A stretch of 64,000 nt of DNA from Nemertoderma westbladi (taxonomy: Eukaryota > Xenacoelomorpha > Nemertodermatida > Nemertodermatidae), in contig JAUCBJ010003686.1 of the NCBI GenBank assembly GCA_032718475.1, positions 1 to 64,000 of the forward strand. Direction: 5' to 3'. The notes under the pieces are model-generated. The model saw nothing but the letters and a program-made list of their open reading frames with translations, was not told where the DNA came from and did no database searches. Below, piece after piece: positions 53,523 through 63,714 of this stretch (within the stretch, counting starts at the first letter, position 1; each line of letters opens with the position of its first letter). The translations under genes and the position numbers were made by a program.

Positions 53523-54242
53523 CTAGTGCACAGATAGGCTTGTATTCGGTTCCATGAAATACATTCAATTCATCTAACCCCTATTATAGGAAAATGCCAA
53601 ACCCAATCTGTATTTTTACCTACTCATCAGCTGTTTTGAAACACCAATTATCCCCTTCTACCAGGCAGTACTGTTGCATCAACCATTAATGTAAGCTGGG
53701 GACAAGGAAACGACTTCCTATTGGATATTGGGGATTAAGTATTCTTACTGGGCTAATATTGGTAGCATAATACTTCATATATATTAAACATTCATTGGTT
53801 TTATTCATAGAAGTTGTGCAGTTGTATTACTTTGTTACTAAAACTAATGGTCTCCCCTAAGGAGCCATTAAATTCACGAGCTGTTGCAAGTTATATATTA
53901 TTATATATTATTATTATACTGTCCTTTTATAAACTCAAGTTATTTGCAACGCTCCGTTGGATAAGATTCCATATTAGGGGAAAAGACCCCGGATTATGCC
54001 CGGTATAGCATACAAGGCTTACATAGCTAACCGTAGTTCTACATAACCGGTAAGTCGAAACATAACGTAGACAGTAATAAAAGAGTTATCGGTACCGGTA
54101 GGGGGTCAGCTATAACACTAAGAGGAATGTAATTTTGTATCTAATCCTCGAACTACAACCTTATAAAGCACTAGATTATTTAAGACTTATAAAGTAACTA
54201 TATATTATATATTAGTAAAACTAACATCTCCATTCTGTTTAC
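53523..54242. other. Non-coding DNA, presumably intron or flank of the C1-domain gene
   Basis: AT-rich; no further exon of the minus-strand gene was recognised. Confidence 0.4.
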
Positions 54243-54345
54243 GCTGCTAGCTGTACAAACAACATCCGTCTTATAATGACAGTTTTTGTGGCAGACAAGG
54301 TCGCAGTTTCGACACATATATCCTTGTTTACCAACACCCAGTCGT
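54243..54345 (-). CDS. Exon encoding the second half of a C1 zinc finger (host gene)
   Basis: On the minus strand a pyrimidine-rich acceptor TTTTTTATATTTCAG precedes the exon. The peptide starts RLGVGKQGYMCRNC and continues DLVCHKNCHYKTDVVCTASS. That is C-X2-C-X4-H-X2-C-X7-C, the second half of the C1 (phorbol ester/diacylglycerol-type) domain with its usual QG. A GTAAAC donor candidate follows (54242-54237). The first nucleotide completes the split Arg codon of the upstream exon, so the two exons join in phase. The downstream boundary is less certain than the acceptor. Function (membrane/lipid or protein binding) is inferred from the domain; the parent family is not identified. Confidence 0.8.
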
Positions 54346-54423
54346 CTGAAATATAAAAAATAACTTTTGAATGACTGAATGGGGGAATCTTTTAGGCTCG
54401 TTACGCCAAGAAATGCTTGGTTC

Positions 54424-57400
54424 TCCATCCATGGGTGATCTTCCACAGTAAACCCTCCCACTCTGTTTCCTACAGGAATACCTGTTCACCACCATGGGTG
54501 ATCTTCCACAGTAAACCCTTCCTCCACTCTGTTTCCTAAAGGAATGCCTGTTCACCACCATGGTTGATCTTCCACAGTAAACCCTTCCACTCTGTTTCCT
54601 AAAGGAATGCCTGTTCACCACCATGGGTGATCTTCCACAGTAAACCCTTCCACTCTGGTTCCCAAAGGAATGCCTGTTCCATGGGTGATCTTCCACAGTA
54701 AACCCTTCCACTCTGTTTCCTAAAGGAATACCTGTTCACCACCATGGGTGATCTTCCACAGTAAACCCTTCCTCCACTCTGTTTCCTAAAGGAATGCCTG
54801 TTCACCACCATGGGTGATCTTCCACAGTAAACCTTTCCACTCTGTTTCCTAAAGGAATGCCTGTTCACCACCATGGGTGATCTTCCACAGTAAACCCTTC
54901 CACTCTGTTTCCTAAAGGAATGCTTGTTCACCACCATGGGTGATCTTCCACAGTAAACCCTCCTCCACTCTGTTTCCTAAATGAATGCCTGTTCACCACC
55001 ATGGGTGATCTTCCACAGTAAACCTTTCCACTCTGTTTCCTAAAGGAATGCCTGTTCACCACCATGGGTGATCTTCCATAGTAAACCCTTCCACTCTGTT
55101 TCCTAAAGGAATGCCTGTTCACCACCATGGGTGATCTTCCACAGTAAACCCTTCCACTCTGTTTCCTAAAGGAATGCCTGTTCACCACCATGGGTGATCT
55201 TCCACAGTAAACCCTTCCACTCTGTTTCCTAAAGGAATGCCTGTTCACCACCATGGGTGATCTTCCATAGTAAACCCTTCCACTCTGTTTCCTAAAGGAA
55301 TGCCTGTTCACCACCATGGGTGATCTTCCACAGTAAACCCTTCTACTCTGTTTCCTAAAGGAATGCCTGTTCACCACCATGGGTGATCTTCCACAGTAAA
55401 CCCTTCCACTCTGTTTCCTAAAGGAATCCTTGTTCACCACCATGGGTGATCTTCCACAGTAAACCCTTCCACTCTGTTTCCTAAAGGAATGCCTGTTCAC
55501 CACCATGGGTGATCTTCCACAGTAAACCCTTCCACTCTGTTTCCTAAAGGAATGCCTGTTCACCACCATGGGTGATCTTCCATAGTAAACCCTTCCACTC
55601 TGTTTCCTAAAGGAATGCCTGTTCACCACCATGGGTGATCTTCCACAGTAAACCCTTCCACTCTGTTTCCTAAAGGAATGCCTGTTCACCACCACGGGTG
55701 ATCTTCCACAGTAAACCCTTCCACTCTGTTTCCTAAAGGAATGCCTGTTCACCACCATGGGTGATCTTCCACAGTAAACCCTTCCACTCTGTTTCCTAAA
55801 GGAATGCCTGTTCACCACCATGGGTGATCTTCCACAGTAAACCCTTCCACTCTGTTTCCTAAAGGAATGCCTGTTCACCACCATGGGTGATCTTCCACAG
55901 TAAACCCTTCCACTCTGTTTCCTAAAAGAATGCCTGTTCACCACCTTGGGTGATCTTCAACAGAAAACCCATCCATTCTGTTTCCTAAAGGAATGCCTGT
56001 TCACCATCATGAGTGATCTTCCACAGTAAACCCTTCCACTCTGTTTCCTAAAGGAATACTTGTTCACCACCATGGGTGATCTTCCACAGTAAACCCTTCC
56101 ACTCTGTTTCCTAAAAGAATGCCTGTTCACCACCTTGGGTGATCTTCAACAGAAAACCCATCCATTCTGTTTCCTAAAGGAATGCCTGTTCACCATCATG
56201 AGTGATCTTCCACAGTAAACCCTTCCACTCTGTTTCCTAAAGGAATACTTGTTCACCACCATGGGTGATCTTCCACAGTAAACCCTTCCACTCTGTTTCC
56301 TAAAGGAATGCCTGTTCACCACCTTGGGTGATCTTCCACAGTAAACCCTTCCATTCTGTTTCCTAAAGGAATGCCTGTTCACCACCATGGTTGATCTTCC
56401 ACAGTAAACCCTTCCACTCTGTTTCCTAAAGGAATACTTGTTCACCACCATGGGTGATCTTCCACAGTAAACCCTTCCACTCTGTTTCCTAAAGGAATAC
56501 TTGTTCACCACCATGGGTGATCTTCAACAGAAAACCCATCCATTCTGTTTCCTAAAGGAATGCCTGTTCACCATCATGAGTGATCTTCCACAGTAAACCC
56601 TTCCACTCTGTTTCCTAAAGGAATACTTGTTCACCACCATGGGTGATCTTCCACAGTAAACCCTTCCACTCTGTTTCCTAAAAGAATGCCTGTTCACCAC
56701 CTTGGGTGATCTTCAACAGAAAACCCATCCATTCTGTTTCCTAAAGGAATGCCTGTTCACCACCATGGTTGATCTTCCACAGTAAACCCTTCCACTCTGT
56801 TTCCTAAAGGAATGCCTGTTCACCACCATGGGTGATCTTCCACAGTAAACCCTTCCACTCTGGTTCCCAAAGGAATGCCTGTTCCATGGGTGATCTTCCA
56901 CAGTAAACCCTTCCACTCTGTTTCCAAAAGGAATACTTGTTCACCACCACGGGTGATCTTCCACAGTAAACCCTTCCACTCTGTTTCCTAAAAGAATGCC
57001 TGTTCACCACCTTGGGTGATCTTCAACAGAAAACCCATCCATTCTGTTTCCTAAAGGAATGCCTGTTCACCACCATGGTTGATCTTCCACAGTAAACCCT
57101 TCCACTCTGTTTCCTAAAGGAATGCCTGTTCACCACCATGGGTGATCTTCCACAGTAAACCCTTCCACTCTGGTTCCCAAAGGAATGCCTGTTCCATGGG
57201 TGATCTTCCACAGTAAACCCTTCCACTCTGTTTCCAAAAGGAATACTTGTTCACCACCATGGGTGATCTTCCACAGTAAACCTTTCCACTCTGTTTCGTA
57301 AAGGAATGCCTGTTCACCACCATGGGTTATCTTCCACAGTAAACCCTTCCTCCACTCTGTTTCCTAAAGGAATGCCTGTTCACCACCATGGTTGATCTTC

Positions 57401-60236
57401 CACAGTAAACCCTTCCACTCTGTTTCCTAAAGGAATGCCTGTTCACCACCATGGGTGATCTTCCATAGTAAACCCTTCCACTCTGTTTCCTAAAGGAATG
57501 CCTGTTCACCACCATGGGTGATCTTCCACAGTAAACCCTTCCACTCTGTTTCCAAAAGGAATACTTGTTCACCACCATGGGTGATCTTCCACAGTAAACC
57601 CTTCCACTATGTTTCCTAAAGGAATGCCTGTTCACCACCATGGGTGATCTTCCATAGTAAACCCTTCCACTCTGTTTCCTAAAGGAATGCCTGTTCACCA
57701 CCATGGGTGATCTTCCACAGTAAACCCTTCTAACTCTGTTTCCTAAAGAATGCCTGTTCACCACCATGGGTGATCTTCCACAGTAAACCCTTCCACTCTG
57801 TTTCCAAAAGGAATACTTGTTCACCACCATGGGTGATCTTCCATAGTAAACCCTTCCACTCTGTTTCCTAAAGAAATGCCTGTTCACCACCATGGGTGAT
57901 CTTCCACAGTAAACCCTTCCACTCTGTTTCCTAAAGGAATGCTTGTTCACCACCATGGGTGATCTTCCATAGTAAACCCTTCCACTCTGTTTCCTAAAGA
58001 AATGCCTGTTCACCACCATGGGTGATCTTCCACAGTAAACCCTTCCACTCTGTTTCCTAAAGGAATGCCTGTTCACCACCACGGGTGATCTTCCACAGTA
58101 AACCCTTCCACTCTGTTTCCTAAAGGAATGCCTGTTCACCACCATGAGTGATCTTCCACAGTAAACACTTCCCCTCTGCTTCCTAAAGGAATGCCTGTTC
58201 ACCACCATGGGTGATCTTCCAAAGTAAACCCTTCCACTCTGTTTCCTAAAGGAATGCCTGTTCACCACCACGGGTGATCTTCCACAGTAAACCCTTCCAC
58301 TCTGTTTCCTAAAAGAATGCCTGTTCACCACCTTGGGTGATCTTCAACAGAAAACCCATCCATTCTGTTTCCTAAAGGAATGCCTGTTCACCATCATGAG
58401 TGATCTTCCACAGTAAACCCTTCCACTCTGTTTCCTAAAGGAATACTTGTTCACCACCATGGGTGATCTTCCACAGTAAACCCCACCTCTCTGTTTCCTA
58501 AAGGAACGCCTGTTCACCACCATGGGTGATCTTCCACAGTAAACCCTTCCACTCTGTTTCCTAAAGGAATACCTGTTCCATGGGTGATCTTCCACAATAA
58601 ACCCTTCGACTCTGTTTCCTGGAGGAATGCCTGTCCACCACCATGGGTGATCTTTCACAGTAAACCCTTCCACTCTGTTTCCTAAAGGAATGCCTGTTCA
58701 CCACCATAGGTGATCTTCCACAGTAAACCCTCCCACTCTGTTTCCTACAGGAATGCCTGTTCACCACCATGGGTGATCTTCCACAGTAAACCCTTCCACT
58801 CTGTTTCCTAAAGGAATACCTGTTCCATGGGTGATCTTCCACAGAAAACCCTTCCTCTCTGGTTCCCAAAGGAATGCCTGTTCCATGGGTGATCTTCCAC
58901 AGTAAACCCTTCCACTCTGTTTCCTGGAGGAATGCCTGTTCACCACCATGAGTGATCTTCCACAGTAAACCCTTCCACTCTGTTTCCTAACGGAATGCCT
59001 GTTCACCACCATGGGTGATCTTCCACAGAAAACCCATCCATTCTGTTTCCTAAAGGAATGCCTGTTCACCACCATGAGTGATCTTCCACAGTAAACCCTT
59101 TCATTCTGTTTCCTAAAGGAATGCCTGTTCACCACCATGAGTGATCTTCCACAGTAAACCCTTCCACTCTGTTTCCTGGAGGAATGCCTGTCCACCACCA
59201 TGGGTGATCTTTCACAGTAAACCCTTCCACTCTGTTTCCTAAAGGAATACTTGTTCACCACCATGGGTGATCTTCCACAGTAAACCCCACCTCTCTGTTT
59301 CCTAAAGGAACGCCTGTTCACCACCATGGGTGATCTTCCACAGTAAACCCTTCCACTCTGTTTCCTAAAGGAATGCCTGTTCACCACCATGGGTGATTTT
59401 CCACAGTAAATCCTTCCACTATGTTTCCTAAAGGAATGCCTATTCACCACCATGGGTGATCTTCCACAGTAAACCCTTCCACTCTGTTTCCTAAAGGAAT
59501 GCCTGTTCACCACCATGGATGATCTTCCACAGTAAACCCTTCCACTCTGTTTCCTAAAGGAATACCTGTTCCATGGGTGATCTTCAACAGAAAACCATCC
59601 ATTCTGTTTCCTAAAGGAATGCCTGTTCACCACCATGGGTGATCTTCCAAAGTAAACCCTTCCACTCTGTTTCCTAAAGGAATGCCTGTTCACCACCATG
59701 GATGATCTTCCACAGTAAACCCTTCCACTCTGTTTCCTAAAGGAATACCTGTTCCATGGGTGATCTTCAACAGAAAACCATCCATTCTGTTTCCTAAATG
59801 AATGCCTGTTCACCACCATGGGTGATCTTCCAAAGTAAACCCTTCCACTATGTTTCCTAAAGGAATGCCTGTTCACCACCATGGGTGAACTTCCACAGTA
59901 AACCCTTCCACTCTGTTTCCTAAAGGAATTCCTGTTCACCACCATGAGTGATCTTCCACAGTAAACCCGTCCACTCTGTTTCCTAAAGGAATACCTGTTC
60001 ACCACCATGAGTGATCTTCCAAAGTAAACCCTTCCACTATGTTTCCTAAAGGAATGCCTGTTCACCACCATGGGTGAACTTCCACAGTAAACCCTTCCAC
60101 TCTGTTTCCTAAAGGAATTCCTGTTCACCACCATGAGTGATCTTCCACAGTAAACCCGTCCACTCTGTTTCCTAAAGGAATGCCTGTTCACCACCATGGA
60201 TGATCTTCCACAGTAAACTCTTCCACTCTGTTTCCC
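54424..60236 (-). repeat. 63 bp minisatellite, ~5.8 kb, inside the intron
   Basis: About 90 tandem units; on the plus strand a unit contains CACCATGGGTGATCTTCCAC, AGTAAACCCTTCCACTCTG and TTTCCTAAAGGAATGCCTGT. As 63 is a multiple of three, a minus-strand frame stays open for long stretches (for example 54928-55944 and 58761-60302), reading units like VVNRHSFRKQSGRVYCGRSP. Variants include a 5 bp deletion (GTTCCATGGG), a 3 bp insertion (CCTTCCTCCA) and blocks of AACAGAAAACCCATCCATTC units. Higher-order duplication is visible: 56690-57000 is repeated at 57000-57310. The long ORFs are a by-product of the repeat. Confidence 0.95.
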
Positions 60237-60405
60237 AAGTTGCCTTGGTTCCCATTTCGACCAGTTAAGGATGAAAGCCAGGGTTGGGCTAGGCTGCAGC
60301 ATTTAAAGCACTGCGCACAAGCAGTGCTGCCCCAACTAGGGATCGAACCAGTGCCTCCTTATTGGAAGCCCAGGAATATCACTACTAGACCAAGCTGCTG
60401 CTTTT
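60237..60405 (-). mobile_element. tRNA-derived SINE
   Basis: On the minus strand: A box TGGTCTAGTAG (60392-60382) and B box GGTTCGATCCC (60349-60339), about 35 bp apart, as in tRNA-type Pol III promoters. A ~100 bp non-tRNA body follows, ending at the minisatellite. Cloverleaf pairing is poor, so this is a SINE or tRNA pseudogene rather than a working tRNA. Confidence 0.7.
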
Positions 60406-60541
60406 AAGGGGAACATATTGACTCGGTTATTATTGACAGCGTGTAGAAAAGTTATTAGAATACTAATTACTCAGGTTACATTTAGTTCGTTACATTCGTT
60501 ACAGTTTACATTCGTTACAGGTTACATTACATTCGTCTAAC

Positions 60542-60812
60542 CTAGAAACAGCTCTTTGGCAGACCTCACACATACTGTTGCTATCGAAGTGAGTTGCGCA
60601 AAACAAATGGTCATTATAAATGTGTAATTTGGTTCCCTTCACTTTGAATTTCCCGCGCTTCGCTAAAGCTTTCGCGATGAGGTAGTATTTGGTGTTGGCC
60701 CCCTCCCCGCTCTCAATCACCAAGGTTGAATGCTCGTAGGCTAGAATAGAGCTGGCGGATCCAGTAGACCTGATACTACCTGTTTCGGAGCGGTTCAACG
60801 TATCTGTTGTAT
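60542..60812 (-). CDS. Exon encoding the first half of a C1 zinc finger (host gene)
   Basis: Minus-strand exon between acceptor CTTCCTTACAG and donor TCTAG/GTTAGA. It is 271 bp, entering in phase and leaving with two bases of an Arg codon. It encodes a Ser/Thr-rich start (LNRSETGSIRSTGSASS), a beta-rich stretch (STLVIESG, YYLIAKALAKRGKFKVKGTK) and HLFCATHFDSNSMCEVCQRA. The latter is H-X12-C-X2-C, the N-terminal half of C1. Joined to the 54243-54345 exon, the finger has 16 residues between its two CXXC pairs, slightly longer than the usual 13-14. The long open frame 60499-60861 is wider than the exon. Gene identity is unknown. Confidence 0.82.
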
Positions 60813-61003
60813 CTGTAAGGAAGTAACGACTGAATGTGTGAACAAACTCTACCGATACCAATTTTTTTTTTTTAATTTACAAGCCTCATATTCACATAAT
60901 ACTTAAATACCTTCAGAAATGCAGACCAGACACCAAACTATATACATTGGAAAAACAACTAAAAACAATTGCTGAAGCGCGGGATATTTAAAAAGTAAAA
61001 CAA
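60813..61003. other. Intron or upstream non-coding DNA
   Basis: Upstream of the first-half C1 exon on the minus strand; no further exon was recognised before the window ends. Confidence 0.4.
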
Positions 61004-62157
61004 GGGGGCGTTCATAAAGTATGTCACGCACTAGGGGGGAGGGGGGGGGGGGGGGTTTAGAGCTGGCGTGACATTTTGTGACAGAGGGTGGAGGGGGGTG
61101 TCGACTTTTGTGACGGTCACGGCGATGTTCTATGCTTTAATGTTAGCTTGGCTTTGACTTTACACACATGTGTAGAAGAGTGGGTAACTTTAAAGAAAAC
61201 AATAAACTCAATAACATTGAGTATAATCGATTACTAGGATTGGCATGTTGCATTGCAGCTGCATTTTTAAGAATGCTGTGCCGGCTTATCGACAAAATTG
61301 CACCGCCACAACTCCCTATCACCCATGACATTTGCTAGATCATCCGCATCTTCAAGGCCAGTGTCCTTTAAGATGCGTCTCAAGAAAGTAATGGGCTGTC
61401 CACCATGCTTAATCACTCCATGAGGCTGCCAAAGTACAAGATTATGCACTGGCTGGTCCTCACGACGAAAGCAATGTCCTGCAAAGCGGAGGCGTCGTTG
61501 TTCTAGTGTCAAGCTTGGGGGAACCAATGAGACACCCCCAATGTTATATAGTATCTGGTTGGAGATGTGTGCATTGCACTTGACACAATGAACCCGGCGT
61601 AGCATTCTTGTGAATGTGCCATCCAGAGATTTGGTGTCCTCAGCAGTTAGAGCCCAGCATGGACTCCCATATAGCAGTACTGGAACTACTGCTGCTCTAA
61701 ATAATCGGACATTAAGTTTCCGATTAATTCTCGGTGACTTCCAAATCCGGAAAGACTATTCAAGGCTGCCCATGCCTTTCCCTTACGTATTCGCAGGTCC
61801 TCACCTGACTTCCGGATCCATGATCCCAGGTAACAGAAGTCATCCACATGCTCAAGCATACTATCTTTTGAGCTTATGCTCATCCGATCAGAGACTTGCT
61901 GAGGACTTTCAAAGTTAACTGTCAAAATTTTGGTCTTTCTGGAGTTAATAAAAAGACCACCACTAGAAGCTGCATGTTCTAATGAGCTGAGGAGCCGTTG
62001 GGCTCCCTCTAGTGATTCTGAGAGTACTCCTAAGTCATCAGCAAAGTCTAGATCAGTTAGGTACGTCGCTTGTGTGACACTTTGTGACAGAGGGGGGGGG
62101 GGGGGGGGGGGGTCAAAAATCGGAAAACTTTGCGTGACATACTTTATGAACGCCCTC
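61004..62157. mobile_element. MITE with GGGCGTTCATAAAGTATGTC termini, interrupted by a LINE
   Basis: Terminal inverted repeats GGCGTTCATAAAGTATGTCA (61007-) and TGACATACTTTATGAACGCC (to 62155). Long G runs lie just inside each end (61036-61056, 62091-62112), with GTGACA-type subterminal motifs. The interior is occupied by LINE copy e. Elements with this ATAAAGTATGTCACGC end are common in invertebrate genomes. No transposase. Confidence 0.85.
61232..62064 (-). mobile_element. LINE 3' fragment (copy e) inside the MITE
   Basis: Minus-strand copy from just before the FADD box (GTACCTAACTGATCTAGAC) to the 3' end (CTAGGATTGG). The C-terminal ORF is 61267-61605 (LRFAGHCFRREDQPVHNLVL, ILKDTGLEDADDLANVMG, DRELWRCNFVDKPAQHS) and the RT end is 61686-62060. 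Its 5' truncation point coincides with that of copy a. Confidence 0.9.
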
Positions 62158-62578
62158 TAACAACAACACAATGGGCTGCACCACCACCCAACCAGCTACC
62201 TAGGTGAACATTGCCACCTCTGAATACTGAATACCGGTACCAAATACTATCACTTTAGAGTATATGAAGCTGCTTAACTACCGGTACCAACTTAATTTAT
62301 TGATTCTACGCTTGTTAATTTGAACTTCCCGCCAATTCAGGTCAACCAATCAAATAAAAAAATTCTAAAGATAATATTTCTGACTTGATTGGTTGGTCAA
62401 ATTCGGTGGGTAGGTCAACCTAATGTGGTTGCTGAGGCTGTTACTTAGCCTATTACACAGAATTTAGATACCGGTACCCTATCTACAGGATTTTGTAATT
62501 TTGAACAAATATAATCAAAAATATTATGTTGATAAAAAAAAAGATAAAAATTTTTTTTTTCAAAATGTATATACATTA
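62158..62578. other. Intergenic DNA, no gene seen
   Basis: Contains several ACCGGTACC motifs. No coding pattern. Confidence 0.4.
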
Positions 62579-62984
62579 GTGTTTAAACGGGATCCCAATC
62601 CCGAAAAACCGGGATCTCAGTGAGGAATGCAATCCCGGTCCCGATCCCGACATTTTTGGAACGGGATCCCGAAGAATATTAGGTAAATTTGTTGAATATC
62701 TGATAATTAGATCCAGCAGAACGGGATTGTTCTGATTATATATAATTTTTATGTCAGTAAACCATCCAGTAATCAATTGCAAAATAATTTTAATATAACT
62801 TTATCTTACTAATATTTCAGAAGTGTAAGATAAAGTGAGTGTTACCCAAAACCCGTCACATTTATTAATAACTTTAAGGAATTTAATCCAAAATTGCAAT
62901 CTCGATTCCGAGAAACGGGATCCCGAAAGTGATAATCCCGATCCCGGAAATCCCGAAAAGTCTGATCCCGTTTAAACACAAATA
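62579..62984. mobile_element. Non-autonomous DNA element with GTGTTTAAACGGGATC termini
   Basis: Left end GTGTTTAAACGGGATCCC; right end GATCCCGTTTAAACAC (its inverse). Internal CCCGATCCCG and GGGATCCCGA motifs cluster near both ends. TATACA lies close to each end (62570s and 62989) as a possible target duplication. No ORF with a domain. Confidence 0.7.
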
Positions 62985-63241
62985 TACAGGGGATCCGAAT
63001 TGCCGGAGCAAAGTGAAAGTTTTACTTACGGGTTGTGAGGATTGAATAAAAAATCTTGACATGATATAACGGATTTACCAATTTTGTAAATTGGTTTATA
63101 TCGGTAACGGTGACTTATAGAGGGATAGTATATGAGTTGTTATGACCTTAACATAAGGGGATATATAAATAACAAAATAAAAAAAATATAGAAAGTAACT
63201 TCATGCAACTAACTATACCGGGTTAGTTTCAATTACCCGGT
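62985..63241. other. Intergenic DNA, no gene seen
   Basis: AT-rich. GTAAATTGG/CCAATTT forms a small hairpin near 63075-63095. Confidence 0.4.
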
Positions 63242-63714
63242 ATAGAAATAAATAAAGGATTGGGGGGGTGGGGGGGGGGGGGGGGTGGGGTGGGGCGAAA
63301 ATAAATGATGGGGGGGGGGGGGGTGGGGTGAAAATAAATGATGGGGGGGGGGGGTGGGGTGGGGTGAAAATAAAAGGTGGGGGTGGGGTGGGGTGAAAAT
63401 AAAAGATGGGGGGGGGGGGGGTGGGGTGGGGTGGGGTGAAAATAAAAGATGGGGGGGAGGGGTGGGGTGGGGTGAAAATAAAAGATGGGGGGGGGGTGGG
63501 GTGGGGTGAAAATAAATGATGGGGGGGTGGGGTGAAAATAAATGATGGGGGGGGGGGGGTGAAAGTAAAAGATGGGGGGGGGGGTGGGGGTGGTTGAAAA
63601 TAAAGGATGAGGGAGGGGGGGGGGGGGGGTGTGGGGTGGGGTGAAAATAAAAGATGGGGGGGGGGGGGGTGAAAGTAAAATATGGGGGGGGGGGGGGGGG
63701 GGGGTTGAAAATAA
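63242..63714 (+). repeat. G-rich minisatellite
   Basis: About a dozen units of the form GGTGAAAATAAA(A/T)GATGG followed by a G run with GGGGTGGGGT steps; unit length varies (about 30-65 bp). The G tracts could form G-quadruplexes on the plus strand. The Pro-rich minus-strand ORF is an artefact of the repeat. Confidence 0.92.

Larger units (their letters stand above)
54346..60541 (-). other. 6.2 kb intron of the C1-domain gene
   Basis: Bounded by GTTAGA (donor, minus strand, 60541-60536) and TTTCAG (acceptor, 54351-54346). Phase 2. It contains the 63 bp minisatellite and a tRNA-derived SINE. Confidence 0.8.

Noticed and set aside
53600-53640. Second hammerhead (CTGATGAGTAGG on the minus strand)
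   Set aside because: No stem II partner and no GAAA follow at the right distance.
58761-60302. 513-codon minus-strand ORF (and the 338- and 334-codon ORFs at 54928-55944 and 57327-58331)
   Set aside because: They are generated by the 63 bp minisatellite, whose length is a multiple of three. They have no start context or non-repeat domain and lie inside an intron.
60330-60402. Functional tRNA gene
   Set aside because: A and B boxes are present, but the acceptor and anticodon arms do not pair well and a SINE body follows.
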